From Marinobacter changyiensis (GTDB lineage Bacteria > Pseudomonadota > Gammaproteobacteria > Pseudomonadales > Oleiphilaceae), in assembly GCF_009193265.1 (NCBI RefSeq), contig NZ_VZZZ01000001.1:1116001-1180000 (forward strand): a stretch of DNA of 64,000 bases, given 5' to 3'. The notes below the pieces were generated by a model. That model saw only the letters and a list, made by a program, of their open reading frames with translations, was not told the DNA's origin and searched no databases. How positions within the stretch are numbered: the stretch's first letter is position 1; the number at the start of each line of letters is the position of its first letter. The position numbers and the translations under genes were made by a program. Positions 7,980 through 16,171 of this stretch are shown here, piece by piece.

Positions 7980-9104
7980 ATGCGTGTGCACGCAAAGCGG
8001 GCAGGCGCCCTTTTGGGCGCAAGTCTGGTATCCGGCCAAGCAATGGCGGACTGGACGTTAAACATGGCACCGGGCGTAACCGGCACCAGTAATGAGATTT
8101 ACGATCTGCACATGACCATTCTGTGGATTTGCGTTGTCATTGGCATCGCAGTCTTCGGTGTCATGTTCTGGTCTATTTTTGCCCACCGCAAGTCAAAGGG
8201 CTACAAGGCTGCTCACTTCCACGAGCACACCTCAGTCGAAGTGCTCTGGACGATCATTCCATTTGTGATTCTGGTTGTCATGGCGATTCCCGCCACCGCC
8301 ACCCTTGTTGATATGTACGATTCGGCAGAAGCGGACATCGATATCAAGATTACGGGGTACCAGTGGCGCTGGAAGTACGATTACATCGATGATGAATTCG
8401 GCTTCTTCTCGAACACCACCACGCCACAGGATCAGATCTACAACCGTCTCGACAAGGGCGAAAATTACCTGCTTGAAGTCGACAATCCGATGGTGATTCC
8501 GGTTGGTAAGAAGATCAGGTTCCTGGTAACGGCCAGCGACGTTATCCATTCTTGGTGGGTACCGGCGTTTGGAGTCAAGAAGGATGCGATTCCGGGTTTT
8601 GTCAACGAAACCTGGACCCGGGTCGATGAACCGGGCATTTATCGTGGCCAGTGCACCGAGTTGTGCGGACGCCTGCACGGTTTTATGCCAGTAGTCGTCA
8701 AAGCGGTTCCCCAGGAAGAGTACGACGAATGGAAGGCAGAGCAAGTCGCGAACGCCGAGCGTGAGCGTGAGTTGACGGAGAAGGACTGGAATCTGGATGA
8801 GCTGATGGAGCGCGGCGAAAGTGTTTACGCCTCCAACTGTGCTGCCTGCCACCAGGCTGATGGTAGCGGCGCGCCGCCAGCGTTCCCTGCGCTCAAGGGC
8901 AGTGCGATTGCAACAGAAGACCTGGAAGCGCATCTGGATGTTGTGGTTAACGGCGTATCTGGCACCTCCATGCAGGCGTTCGGTGAACAGCTCAGCGAAG
9001 TTGACCTGGCAGCTGTCATTACCTTCGAGCGAAACGCCTGGGGTAACGATACGGGTGAGATGGTTACACCAAAAGATGTATTTGATTACAAGAATCGGGA
9101 GTAA
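7980..9104 (+). CDS. coxB: Cytochrome c oxidase subunit II with fused cytochrome c domain
   Basis: A 374-residue subunit of a haem-copper oxidase that carries electrons from cytochrome c to subunit I. A signal peptide (cleavage near AMA-DWTL) is followed by two membrane helices (about 39-60 and 78-98) and the cupredoxin domain with the YQWRWKY aromatic patch. The CuA site is the HSWW His plus the CTELCGRLHGFM stretch. A C-terminal haem-c domain has CAACH (Cys287, Cys290, His291) and a later Met, so the enzyme is caa3-like. It heads the operon, 105 bases before ctaD. Confidence 0.95.
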   Translation: MRVHAKRAGALLGASLVSGQAMADWTLNMAPGVTGTSNEIYDLHMTILWICVVIGIAVFGVMFWSIFAHRKSKGYKAAHFHEHTSVEVLWTIIPFVILVVMAIPATATLVDMYDSAEADIDIKITGYQWRWKYDYIDDEFGFFSNTTTPQDQIYNRLDKGENYLLEVDNPMVIPVGKKIRFLVTASDVIHSWWVPAFGVKKDAIPGFVNETWTRVDEPGIYRGQCTELCGRLHGFMPVVVKAVPQEEYDEWKAEQVANAERERELTEKDWNLDELMERGESVYASNCAACHQADGSGAPPAFPALKGSAIATEDLEAHLDVVVNGVSGTSMQAFGEQLSEVDLAAVITFERNAWGNDTGEMVTPKDVFDYKNRE

Positions 9105-9115
9105 TCTGACGGAAA

Positions 9116-9138
9116 GTCAGGGCTGACTGAGCCCTGAC
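9116..9138 (+). promoter_or_regulatory. Intercistronic hairpin between coxB and ctaD
   Basis: GTCAGGGCT, a 5-base loop and AGCCCTGAC form a perfect 9-base-pair stem 12 bases after the coxB stop. No T-run follows, so it is more likely to set mRNA stability or the coxB:ctaD ratio than to end transcription. Confidence 0.45.
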
Positions 9139-9209
9139 CAGACGCCACTTTCTTCAGACAAAAATAAACATCGCCGGCAACTGAAATCACGCGGCTACGG
9201 GGGTTTTTC

Positions 9210-10793
9210 ATGAGTGCGGTCATCGATACCCACGCCCAGGATCATCATCACGGTCCCGCTAAGGGCTTTTCAAGATGGTTGTTAACCACCAACCATAAAG
9301 ACATCGGGTCTATGTACCTGATCTTCAGCTTCGCCATGTTCCTGCTGGGCGGCTCGATGGCGATGGTCATCCGGGCAGAGCTTTTCCAGCCGGGTCTGCA
9401 GATCGTGGAGCCAGAATTTTTCAACCAGATGACCACCATGCATGGGCTGATCATGGTCTTTGGTGCAGTCATGCCGGCCTTTGTGGGCCTGGCGAACTGG
9501 ATGATCCCGCTGATGATCGGTGCGCCCGATATGGCGTTGCCACGAATGAACAACTGGAGCTTCTGGTTGCTGCCGTGCGCTTTCCTGATTCTGGTTTCCA
9601 CCCTGTTTATGGAAGGTGGCGCGCCTAACTTCGGTTGGACGTTCTACGCGCCGTTGTCGACGACCTACGGGCCACCCAGTACGACCTTCTTTATTTTTGC
9701 TGTGCACATCATGGGCGTGTCCTCCATCATGGGTGCAATCAACGTGATCGCGACGATTCTCAACTTGCGCGCCCCTGGCATGACGCTGATGAAAATGCCG
9801 CTGTTCGTCTGGACCTGGCTGATCACGGCGTTCCTGCTGATAGCGGTAATGCCGGTATTGGCGGGCGTTGTCACCATGATGCTGATGGACATCAACTTCG
9901 GCACCAGTTTCTTCAACGCGGCCGGTGGTGGTGATCCGGTACTGTTCCAGCACGTGTTCTGGTTCTTCGGGCATCCCGAGGTCTATATCATGATTCTGCC
10001 GGCGTTTGGTGCGGTGTCAGAGATCATTCCGGCGTTCTCCCGCAAGCGACTGTTTGGTTATGCCTCAATGGTCTACGCGGTGGGTGCCATTGCGCTGCTG
10101 TCGTTTGTAGTATGGGCCCATCACATGTTTACGGTGGGTATCCCGATTGCGGGGCAGCTGTTCTTCATGTATGCCACCATGCTGATTGCGGTGCCAACCG
10201 GTGTGAAAGTGTTTAACTGGGTCGCTACCATGTTCCGGGGCTCGCTCAGCTTCGAAGCCCCGATGCTGTTTTCTGTGGCCTTTGTCATTTTGTTCACCAT
10301 CGGGGGCTTCTCCGGTCTCATGCTCGCCATTGCGCCGGCCGACTTCCAGTATCACGATACCTACTTTGTGGTTGCCCACTTCCATTACGTGCTGGTGCCG
10401 GGTGCTATCTTCGGAATCTTCGCGTCGGCGTATTACTGGCTGCCGAAGTGGACCGGTCACATGTACGACGAAACTCTCGCTCAGACCCATTTCTGGCTGT
10501 CGTTTGTGGGCATGAACCTGGCCTTCTTCCCGATGCACTTCCTCGGGTTGGCTGGCATGCCACGCCGGATTCCGGACTACGCATTGCAGTTCGCAGACTT
10601 CAATATGGTTTCAAGTATCGGTGCCTTCATGTTTGGCGCTTCGCAGTTGCTGTTCCTGTTCATTGTCGTCAAGTGTGTTCGTGGCGGCGAGAAAGCACCA
10701 GCGAAGCCATGGGAGGGTTCGGAAGGGCTTGAGTGGACGATTCCGTCACCAGCGCCTTACCACACGTTCTCAACGCCACCCGAGATCAAGTAG
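9210..10793 (+). CDS. ctaD: Cytochrome c oxidase subunit I
   Basis: A 527-residue catalytic subunit with twelve membrane helices. Visible signatures are the low-spin haem ligand in MTTMHGLIMVF, the active-site HPEVYIMILPAFG (CuB His, proton-channel Glu and the cross-linked Tyr), WAHHMFTVG (the two further CuB His), the K-channel Lys in PTGVKVFNW, and YFVVAHFHYVL (haem a and a3 ligands). It reduces O2 to water and pumps protons in the inner membrane. Second gene of the oxidase operon; normally the copper chaperone ctaG follows, but here ctaE follows after 58 bases. Confidence 0.96.
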   Translation: MSAVIDTHAQDHHHGPAKGFSRWLLTTNHKDIGSMYLIFSFAMFLLGGSMAMVIRAELFQPGLQIVEPEFFNQMTTMHGLIMVFGAVMPAFVGLANWMIPLMIGAPDMALPRMNNWSFWLLPCAFLILVSTLFMEGGAPNFGWTFYAPLSTTYGPPSTTFFIFAVHIMGVSSIMGAINVIATILNLRAPGMTLMKMPLFVWTWLITAFLLIAVMPVLAGVVTMMLMDINFGTSFFNAAGGGDPVLFQHVFWFFGHPEVYIMILPAFGAVSEIIPAFSRKRLFGYASMVYAVGAIALLSFVVWAHHMFTVGIPIAGQLFFMYATMLIAVPTGVKVFNWVATMFRGSLSFEAPMLFSVAFVILFTIGGFSGLMLAIAPADFQYHDTYFVVAHFHYVLVPGAIFGIFASAYYWLPKWTGHMYDETLAQTHFWLSFVGMNLAFFPMHFLGLAGMPRRIPDYALQFADFNMVSSIGAFMFGASQLLFLFIVVKCVRGGEKAPAKPWEGSEGLEWTIPSPAPYHTFSTPPEIK

Positions 10794-10851
10794 AGCGTGG
10801 CAGTTGGAAAGACAACAATAAACGATAACGGATAAGCCGTCGGAGACTGTC

Positions 10852-11739
10852 ATGACGACACACCAGACTTATTATGTACCGGAGCAGAGCAAGTGGCCGA
10901 TTATTGCCACGGTAGGACTTGGGGTCACGATGTATGGCCTGGCTTCGATTATGGTTAATGGCTCCCAGGGCGAGTCTACTACCGGTGCCTGGATTACCTT
11001 CAGTATTGGTAGTCTGATCATGGTCTATATGCTGTTTGGCTGGTTTGGCAGCGTCATCAAGGAAAGCCGTGACGGTCTCTACAGTCCGCAAATGGACCGG
11101 TCTTTCCGGTGGGGCATGAGCTGGTTCATTTTTTCGGAAGTGATGTTTTTTGCCGCCTTTTTTGGTGCCCTCTTTTACGCCCGCACGTTCGCGATTCCCT
11201 GGCTGGGAGGCGAGGGCGATCGGGGCAGCAGCAACATGCTGTGGGAAGGTTTTCAGGCGACGTGGCCGTTGCTGAACAATCCTGATCCGGAAGCGTTTCC
11301 GCCCCCGAAAGAAATTATCAACCCCTGGCACCTGCCGCTGATCAACACTATTCTCCTGGTGACTTCGTCTTTTACCGTGACTGTTGCTCACCATGCTTTG
11401 AAGCACGGCAACCGCAAAAAGTTAAAGGCATGGCTGATTGCGACTATTGTACTGGCCCTGGTGTTCATAGGATTTCAGGCCGAAGAGTATGTTCAGGCCT
11501 ATACAGAACTGAATTTGACTCTGAGATCGGGTATTTACGGCAGTACCTTCTTTTTGCTGACCGGTTTCCACGGTGCCCACGTTATAATGGGCACATTGAT
11601 GCTTACCATCATGCTGATTCGAATCCTGAAAGGGCATTTTACCGCCGAGAAGCACTTTGCTTTTGAAGCGGCAAGCTGGTACTGGCACTTCGTTGACGTG
11701 GTCTGGCTCGGCTTGTTTGTGTTCGTGTATATCCTCTGA
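10852..11739 (+). CDS. ctaE: Cytochrome c oxidase subunit III
   Basis: A 295-residue membrane protein with seven helices. The signatures RWGMSWFIFSEVMFFAAFFGALFYAR, the FTGFHGAHV-like stretch LLTGFHGAHVIMGT and the C-terminal WYWHFVDVVWLGLFVFVYIL are diagnostic of subunit III, which stabilises subunit I and supports proton uptake. It has the long loop between helices 2 and 3 usual in proteobacteria. It ends 11 bases before a convergent small gene. Confidence 0.95.
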   Translation: MTTHQTYYVPEQSKWPIIATVGLGVTMYGLASIMVNGSQGESTTGAWITFSIGSLIMVYMLFGWFGSVIKESRDGLYSPQMDRSFRWGMSWFIFSEVMFFAAFFGALFYARTFAIPWLGGEGDRGSSNMLWEGFQATWPLLNNPDPEAFPPPKEIINPWHLPLINTILLVTSSFTVTVAHHALKHGNRKKLKAWLIATIVLALVFIGFQAEEYVQAYTELNLTLRSGIYGSTFFLLTGFHGAHVIMGTLMLTIMLIRILKGHFTAEKHFAFEAASWYWHFVDVVWLGLFVFVYIL

Positions 11740-11749
11740 CGAACCTCCT

Positions 11750-11953
11750 TTATGGCGTGGGGTTCAGCGTAAGGTCCCCATGCCATAGAGCGACCAGAAT
11801 GAGCACAAGCAGTAACAGGCTCAGTCCTACGCGCACCGCGAGTGAATTGACCAGGCGATGGGAGGTACTGTCGTCCTTGAGCAAAAAAACCAAGCCGCTG
11901 AACAAGCTGACGACCACCGCCAGCATCAACACGACTATCAAAACCTTCAGCAT
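11750..11953 (-). CDS. DUF2909 twin-transmembrane protein
   Basis: A 67-residue protein of two hydrophobic helices (about 3-25 and 42-60) joined by a short polar loop (KDDSTSHRLVNSLAVR). Small two-helix proteins of this type (DUF2909) occur beside cytochrome oxidase genes in pseudomonads and relatives. It is on the opposite strand between ctaE and the SURF1 gene, as in Pseudomonas. A role in oxidase assembly is only suggested by place. Its last codons lie in one arm of an inverted repeat (11751-11787). Confidence 0.75.
   Translation of the reverse strand: MLKVLIVVLMLAVVVSLFSGLVFLLKDDSTSHRLVNSLAVRVGLSLLLLVLILVALWHGDLTLNPTP
11751..11787. repeat. Inverted repeat at the ctaE / DUF2909 junction
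   Basis: TATGGCGTGGGG (11751-11762) pairs with CCCCATGCCATA (11776-11787) at 11 of 12 positions. It follows the ctaE stop and includes the end of the convergent DUF2909 frame, so it may act as a bidirectional terminator, though there is no T-run. Confidence 0.35.
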
Positions 11954-12006
11954 GGGTCCGTCTCCGGTGAGGGGGGAATCCGTATTTGAGGCCTCTATAC
12001 TAGAGT

Positions 12007-12747
12007 ATGGTCAGCGAGAAACCAAAAAGCGTTCGAACGTGGCATTTTGACTGGCGCCTCGGTATTTTTTCCGGGGTCTTCCTTCCGCTGTTGCTTGCCT
12101 TGGGAGCTTGGCAACTTGACCGGGCGTCGGAGAAACAGGCGTTACTTGAACAGTGGCAGCAGCAATCTGAAACCTTGTCCTGGTCTAACCAGCTCGACAA
12201 AGGTCTGGAAAGTGGCCAGCCGGTGGAGCTGGTGGGCCGCTACTCGGAGCAATTTCACTGGCTTCTGGACAACCGGACCCGGGATGGCGTTCCGGGTTAC
12301 GAGGTGTTGAGTGTTTTTTACCCTGAACAGGGCGCCCCGGTGGTTGTCAATCGCGGCTGGGTCCGCGGTGAGCGTCAACGGGGTGAAACGCCGGTCTTCA
12401 CTACCCCGGAAGGACTGGTTTCCATACGAGGCCGAATAAGCCCCTATCCGGAGCCTCCGGTTCTGGCCGATTCCTCGCCTGAAAGTATATGGCCGCGACG
12501 AATCCAGACATTGTCCCCCGAGGATGCCAGGCAGATCGACGGGGAAATGGCAGAGCATCTGGTAAGATTGGACGGGCGCCAGCAGCCGGGTGGCTTTGCC
12601 GCAGATTGGGCGCCCGATCTGATGGGGCCGCAGACCCATTACGGCTACGCAGTACAGTGGTTTTCACTGGCTCTCGCCTTGATCGTGTTAACCGTAATCG
12701 CAAGCTACCGAAAAACAGATTCAGGAACTGATGACCACCATGGCTGA
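12007..12747 (+). CDS. SURF1 family oxidase assembly protein
   Basis: A 246-residue protein with one membrane helix near each end and the SURF1 pattern: FLPLLLALGAWQLDRASEK at the N-terminus, GRYSEQFHWLLDNRTRDGVPGYEVLSV, VVVNRGWVRG, and a C-terminal HYGYAVQWFSLALALIVL. SURF1 helps insert haem a into subunit I. It overlaps the next gene by 17 bases. A TATACT just upstream may be part of its own promoter. Confidence 0.92.
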   Translation: MVSEKPKSVRTWHFDWRLGIFSGVFLPLLLALGAWQLDRASEKQALLEQWQQQSETLSWSNQLDKGLESGQPVELVGRYSEQFHWLLDNRTRDGVPGYEVLSVFYPEQGAPVVVNRGWVRGERQRGETPVFTTPEGLVSIRGRISPYPEPPVLADSSPESIWPRRIQTLSPEDARQIDGEMAEHLVRLDGRQQPGGFAADWAPDLMGPQTHYGYAVQWFSLALALIVLTVIASYRKTDSGTDDHHG

Positions 12748-13363
12748 ACCGACTAAGGCACCTACATCCCCCGAGCAGGTCCGACGTGGCCGGAGAATGG
12801 CGCTGCTTCTGTTTGCTGTGGGCTTCGGCCCCATGGCCCTTGCAACCCTCATGTATTACACCGGCTGGATGAACCCGAACGCGGTCAGCAGCCACGGAAT
12901 TCTGGTCCAGCCGCCGGTAGCCGTCGAAGAATTGCAACTTAACGGAGCCGATGGAGAACCGCTCACCAAACGGTTCGGTCCGGAGGTGGAGGGTGCTGAA
13001 TGGTTAATGCTCGTGGCTGCTGGGACGTGCACTGTACAGTGTGAGGAGCTGCTGTATCTGGCGCGTCAGGTGAATATCGCCCTGGGGAAGAACGCTGACA
13101 GGCTGAGCCGCGCGGCGTACCTGGAACAGATCCCGTCGGATCTTGCCGCCCGCTGGGATGACGAATACGCGACCATGGAAAAGCTTGAGAGCCAATCCGG
13201 TTCTGCGCCGGCCTGGCCTGCGGGGGTCGACCCCGCTCGAGCTCCGGAGATCCTGCTGGTGGACCCGTTTGGCAATATCATGATGCGATTCAATATAGAT
13301 CATACCGGCAAGGAGATGCTCAAGGATCTGAAACAATTAATGAAATTGTCACAGATTGGCTGA
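12731..13363 (+). CDS. SCO/thioredoxin-like oxidase-associated membrane protein
   Basis: A 210-residue protein with one N-terminal membrane helix (about 24-42) and a periplasmic domain. Residues around CTVQCEELLYLARQVNIALGK give a Cys-x3-Cys pair in the place of the SCO copper site, and the end (ILLVDPFGNIMMRFNIDHTGKEMLKDLKQLMKL) looks like the last strand and helix of a thioredoxin fold. It corresponds in position to the uncharacterised gene between SURF1 and ctaA in Pseudomonas oxidase loci. I infer a copper or thiol role in building the CuA or CuB centre. Confidence 0.75.
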   Translation: MTTMAEPTKAPTSPEQVRRGRRMALLLFAVGFGPMALATLMYYTGWMNPNAVSSHGILVQPPVAVEELQLNGADGEPLTKRFGPEVEGAEWLMLVAAGTCTVQCEELLYLARQVNIALGKNADRLSRAAYLEQIPSDLAARWDDEYATMEKLESQSGSAPAWPAGVDPARAPEILLVDPFGNIMMRFNIDHTGKEMLKDLKQLMKLSQIG

Positions 13364-13388
13364 GGCCTCCACACCCGAGGGCGGTACG

Positions 13389-14480
13389 TTGAACAAAAAT
13401 ACTTTCTACGAAATTGACCGGTTGCAACGGCTGGGCCGGGCGGCACTTGTCGCCACCTTGTTTGCGGTGGTGGTTATAATGCTAGGAGCCTGGACCCGGC
13501 TCGTCGATGCTGGGCTGGGCTGCCCGGATTGGCCAGGCTGTTATGGCTTTATCGGTGTGCCCCAGAGCGAAGCCAGTATTGCCATTGCAGAGGCCCGTTT
13601 TCCGGACACTCCGGTCGAGGTGGCCAAGGGTTGGCCAGAAATGATCCACCGTTATGCCGCCGGCGTGCTTGGGTTGATCGTGTTCGGGATCGCCGGTTAC
13701 AGCATCCATCACCGCAAAGCAGGTGTTCCCGTGCGTCTGCCGGTTTTTCTGGCTTGCCTGATTTTGCTGCAGGGGGCGTTCGGCATGTGGACGGTCACCC
13801 TCAAGCTCTGGCCACAGGTGGTGGCGCTGCATTTGTTGGGGGGCTTTACCACACTGAGCCTGCTGGCGTTGCTTACGCTTCGGCTGCGGGGTCGGAAACC
13901 GGGTATTGAGCCCTCCAGGTCAGCCTCCCTGGCACGTCTGCGGCCCTGGCTTTACGGCGGATTGATGCTGGTCATTCTCCAGATTGCCCTGGGCGCCTGG
14001 ACGGCCGCCAATTATGCCGCAGTAGCCTGTACCGAATTACCGACCTGCCAGGGCCAGTGGTGGCCCGAGATGGACTTCCAGCATGGATTCGATGTGACCC
14101 AGTCGGTTGGCCCTAACTACCTGGGCGGACAGCTTACTGCCGATGGTCGGGTCGCCATTCATATGACCCACCGGATTGGCGCATTGGTAGTTCTGGTTTA
14201 CTTCGCGGGTCTGCTTTCGGCATTATGGCGCCGTACCAAAAACAACCCGTTGCGGGCAGCCGTCGGGCTGGTAGCCGTGGTATTGTGTGCTCAGATTCTG
14301 CTTGGCCTCGCTAATGTAGTGTTCCACATCCCGCTATCTGTCGCCGTTGCCCACAATGCGATGGGGGCCGGCTTGCTCATCAGTGTGGTCAATCTATTGT
14401 GGCGTCTTCAGGGTTGTCGGCGTGAACACCGCGTAAAAACCAGTGACACAAAAACAAGACATCAGGAGGCTACCGCATGA
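13389..14480 (+). CDS. ctaA: Haem A synthase (COX15/CtaA)
   Basis: A 363-residue membrane protein with eight helices that oxidises the C8 methyl of haem O to make haem A. Signatures: GAWTRLVDAGLGCPDWPGCYGF near the start, EMIHRYAAGVLGL and, in the second half, CTELPTCQGQWWP, HMTHRIGALVVL and VAHNAMGAGLL, giving the paired His ligands. No ATG is available at the 5-prime end. I use TTG 13389, preceded by a GAGGG; a TTG at 13356 would overlap the previous gene and lacks a ribosome site. The stop overlaps the cyoE start (ATGA). Confidence 0.92.
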   Translation: MNKNTFYEIDRLQRLGRAALVATLFAVVVIMLGAWTRLVDAGLGCPDWPGCYGFIGVPQSEASIAIAEARFPDTPVEVAKGWPEMIHRYAAGVLGLIVFGIAGYSIHHRKAGVPVRLPVFLACLILLQGAFGMWTVTLKLWPQVVALHLLGGFTTLSLLALLTLRLRGRKPGIEPSRSASLARLRPWLYGGLMLVILQIALGAWTAANYAAVACTELPTCQGQWWPEMDFQHGFDVTQSVGPNYLGGQLTADGRVAIHMTHRIGALVVLVYFAGLLSALWRRTKNNPLRAAVGLVAVVLCAQILLGLANVVFHIPLSVAVAHNAMGAGLLISVVNLLWRLQGCRREHRVKTSDTKTRHQEATA

Positions 14481-15388
14481 GTGAGCACGCCAAAACCCTA
14501 ACCATCGAGGGTAACGGCATTCAGAAAATCTCCTGGAAGGATTTTCTCGAGCTGACCAAGCCCAAGGTTGTGGCACTGATGATGCTGACAGCCGTTATCG
14601 GCATGTTGCTGGCAGCTCCCGGCGTGCCCCACTGGTCCGTACTTGTGTTTGGTAATATTGGTATTGCACTGCTGGCTGGCGCAGCCGCGGTCATCAACCA
14701 TGTTGTAGACCAGAAGATTGATACTGTAATGGCCCGGACCCGGAAACGCCCGGTCGCTACGGGTAAGATCAGCCCCTTCGACGCCCTGGTATTCGCCACC
14801 TCTTTGGCTCTGGCGGGCATGGTGATTCTGGTGTGGCAAGTCAACGCGCTCACCGCCTGGCTGACATTGGCTTCGCTGGTGGGGTATGCCGGTGTTTACA
14901 CGCTCTACCTCAAACGAGCAACGCCGCAGAATATCGTCATCGGCGGGCTTGCCGGCGCGATGCCTCCGTTATTGGGTTGGACGGCCGTCACCGGCCAGGT
15001 AGAGGGTCATGCCCTGTTGCTGGTCCTGATCATTTTTGCCTGGACGCCGCCACACTTCTGGGCGTTGGCGATTCATCGCAAAGAAGAATACGCGAAGGCC
15101 GGGATTCCCATGTTGCCGGTGACCCATGGCAACCGGTACACCGAAATCCACATCGTGCTCTATACCCTTATGATGCTCGCCGTCAGCTTACTTCCGTTCG
15201 TTACGGGTATGTCTGGCCCGATCTATCTGGTGGGCGCCGTGGTGTTGGGTCTGCGTTTTCTTCAGTACGCCGTGCGGTTGCTCAGAGGCGATGACCGAAT
15301 GGTGGCACTGGCCACCTTCAAGTACTCCATTACTTATCTGATGGTGCTGTTTGTGTTTTTGCTGGTCGATCACTTTATCTACTTTTAA
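14477..15388 (+). CDS. cyoE: Protohaem IX farnesyltransferase (haem O synthase)
   Basis: A 303-residue UbiA-type prenyltransferase with about nine membrane helices. It has the Asp-rich motif NHVVDQKIDTVMARTRKRPVATG, the second region YTLYLKRATPQNIVIGGLAGAMPPLLGW, and WTPPHFWALAIHRKEEYAKAGIPMLP. It adds a farnesyl group to haem B, the step before CtaA. Its start codon overlaps the ctaA stop and 20 bases separate it from the SCO gene, consistent with one assembly operon. Confidence 0.95.
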   Translation: MSEHAKTLTIEGNGIQKISWKDFLELTKPKVVALMMLTAVIGMLLAAPGVPHWSVLVFGNIGIALLAGAAAVINHVVDQKIDTVMARTRKRPVATGKISPFDALVFATSLALAGMVILVWQVNALTAWLTLASLVGYAGVYTLYLKRATPQNIVIGGLAGAMPPLLGWTAVTGQVEGHALLLVLIIFAWTPPHFWALAIHRKEEYAKAGIPMLPVTHGNRYTEIHIVLYTLMMLAVSLLPFVTGMSGPIYLVGAVVLGLRFLQYAVRLLRGDDRMVALATFKYSITYLMVLFVFLLVDHFIYF

Positions 15389-15408
15389 GCCCAGGTTGTG
15401 GAGCAGTT

Positions 15409-16071
15409 ATGAGCAGCGCGATTGGTCGTACCGTGATGATGTTGGTGTTGGCGGTCGCCCTGATTTTTGGCTTTGTGGTCTCCCGCCAGGTCATGCAGTC
15501 CTCCAGCACCGAACCCCTGCCGGCGCCGGATCTCAGTACGATAAACACTTTTGTGTATGACGAGGGCCGCCCTGTAGCCGCCTTTGAGCTGATCAGCGAA
15601 ACCGGAGAACCGGTAACCGAGGCCGATCTGAAAGGTCGCTGGACGTTCGCTTTTATCGGCTATACGAACTGCCCGGACATCTGTCCTGCCACGATGGCGA
15701 TGTTGCGGCAAGCGGACAAATTGATACCCGCTGATCTGCCTCAGCCCGATTATTTGCTGATCAGTGCGGACCCGGAGCACGATTCGCCGGAAAAACTGCA
15801 ACAGTATCTGGCTTTCTTCGGCCCCGATTTTCATGGGGTTACCGGAGAGATGGACGCTATCAGGGGCCTCGCCAAAAGCCTGAATGCCGTTTTTCTGCAT
15901 CGCGAGACAGAGGGCGTGACTTACGTTGACCATAGCGGGCACCTGGCGCTAATCAACCCGGCTGGCCAGATGGCAGCCGTCCTGCAGCCTCCCCATACGC
16001 CGGAAACGGTTGCAGAAGCCTTCGAGAAAATCTACGAATGGGCCAAGGCTCAGCAGCCCCGAGCCGGCTGA
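15409..16071 (+). CDS. SCO1/SenC family copper chaperone
   Basis: A 220-residue protein with an N-terminal membrane anchor (about 6-25) and a thioredoxin-fold periplasmic domain. The copper site is present: CPDIC in FIGYTNCPDICPATMAML and the distal His in VTYVDHSGHLALINP. SCO proteins deliver copper to the CuA centre of subunit II. Since no ctaG is present in the cluster, this is the only clear copper chaperone seen for the oxidase, next to the SCO-like gene at 12731. Confidence 0.92.
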   Translation: MSSAIGRTVMMLVLAVALIFGFVVSRQVMQSSSTEPLPAPDLSTINTFVYDEGRPVAAFELISETGEPVTEADLKGRWTFAFIGYTNCPDICPATMAMLRQADKLIPADLPQPDYLLISADPEHDSPEKLQQYLAFFGPDFHGVTGEMDAIRGLAKSLNAVFLHRETEGVTYVDHSGHLALINPAGQMAAVLQPPHTPETVAEAFEKIYEWAKAQQPRAG

Positions 16072-16171
16072 CGCCAACACAGTGCGCTGGTAACCTTGCC
16101 CTGAAGTCGCCTTTGCAGGATGCCGACAAGCGCATACACTTGTCGGTTTGTTCTCTTCATGGTGTCTTTGC

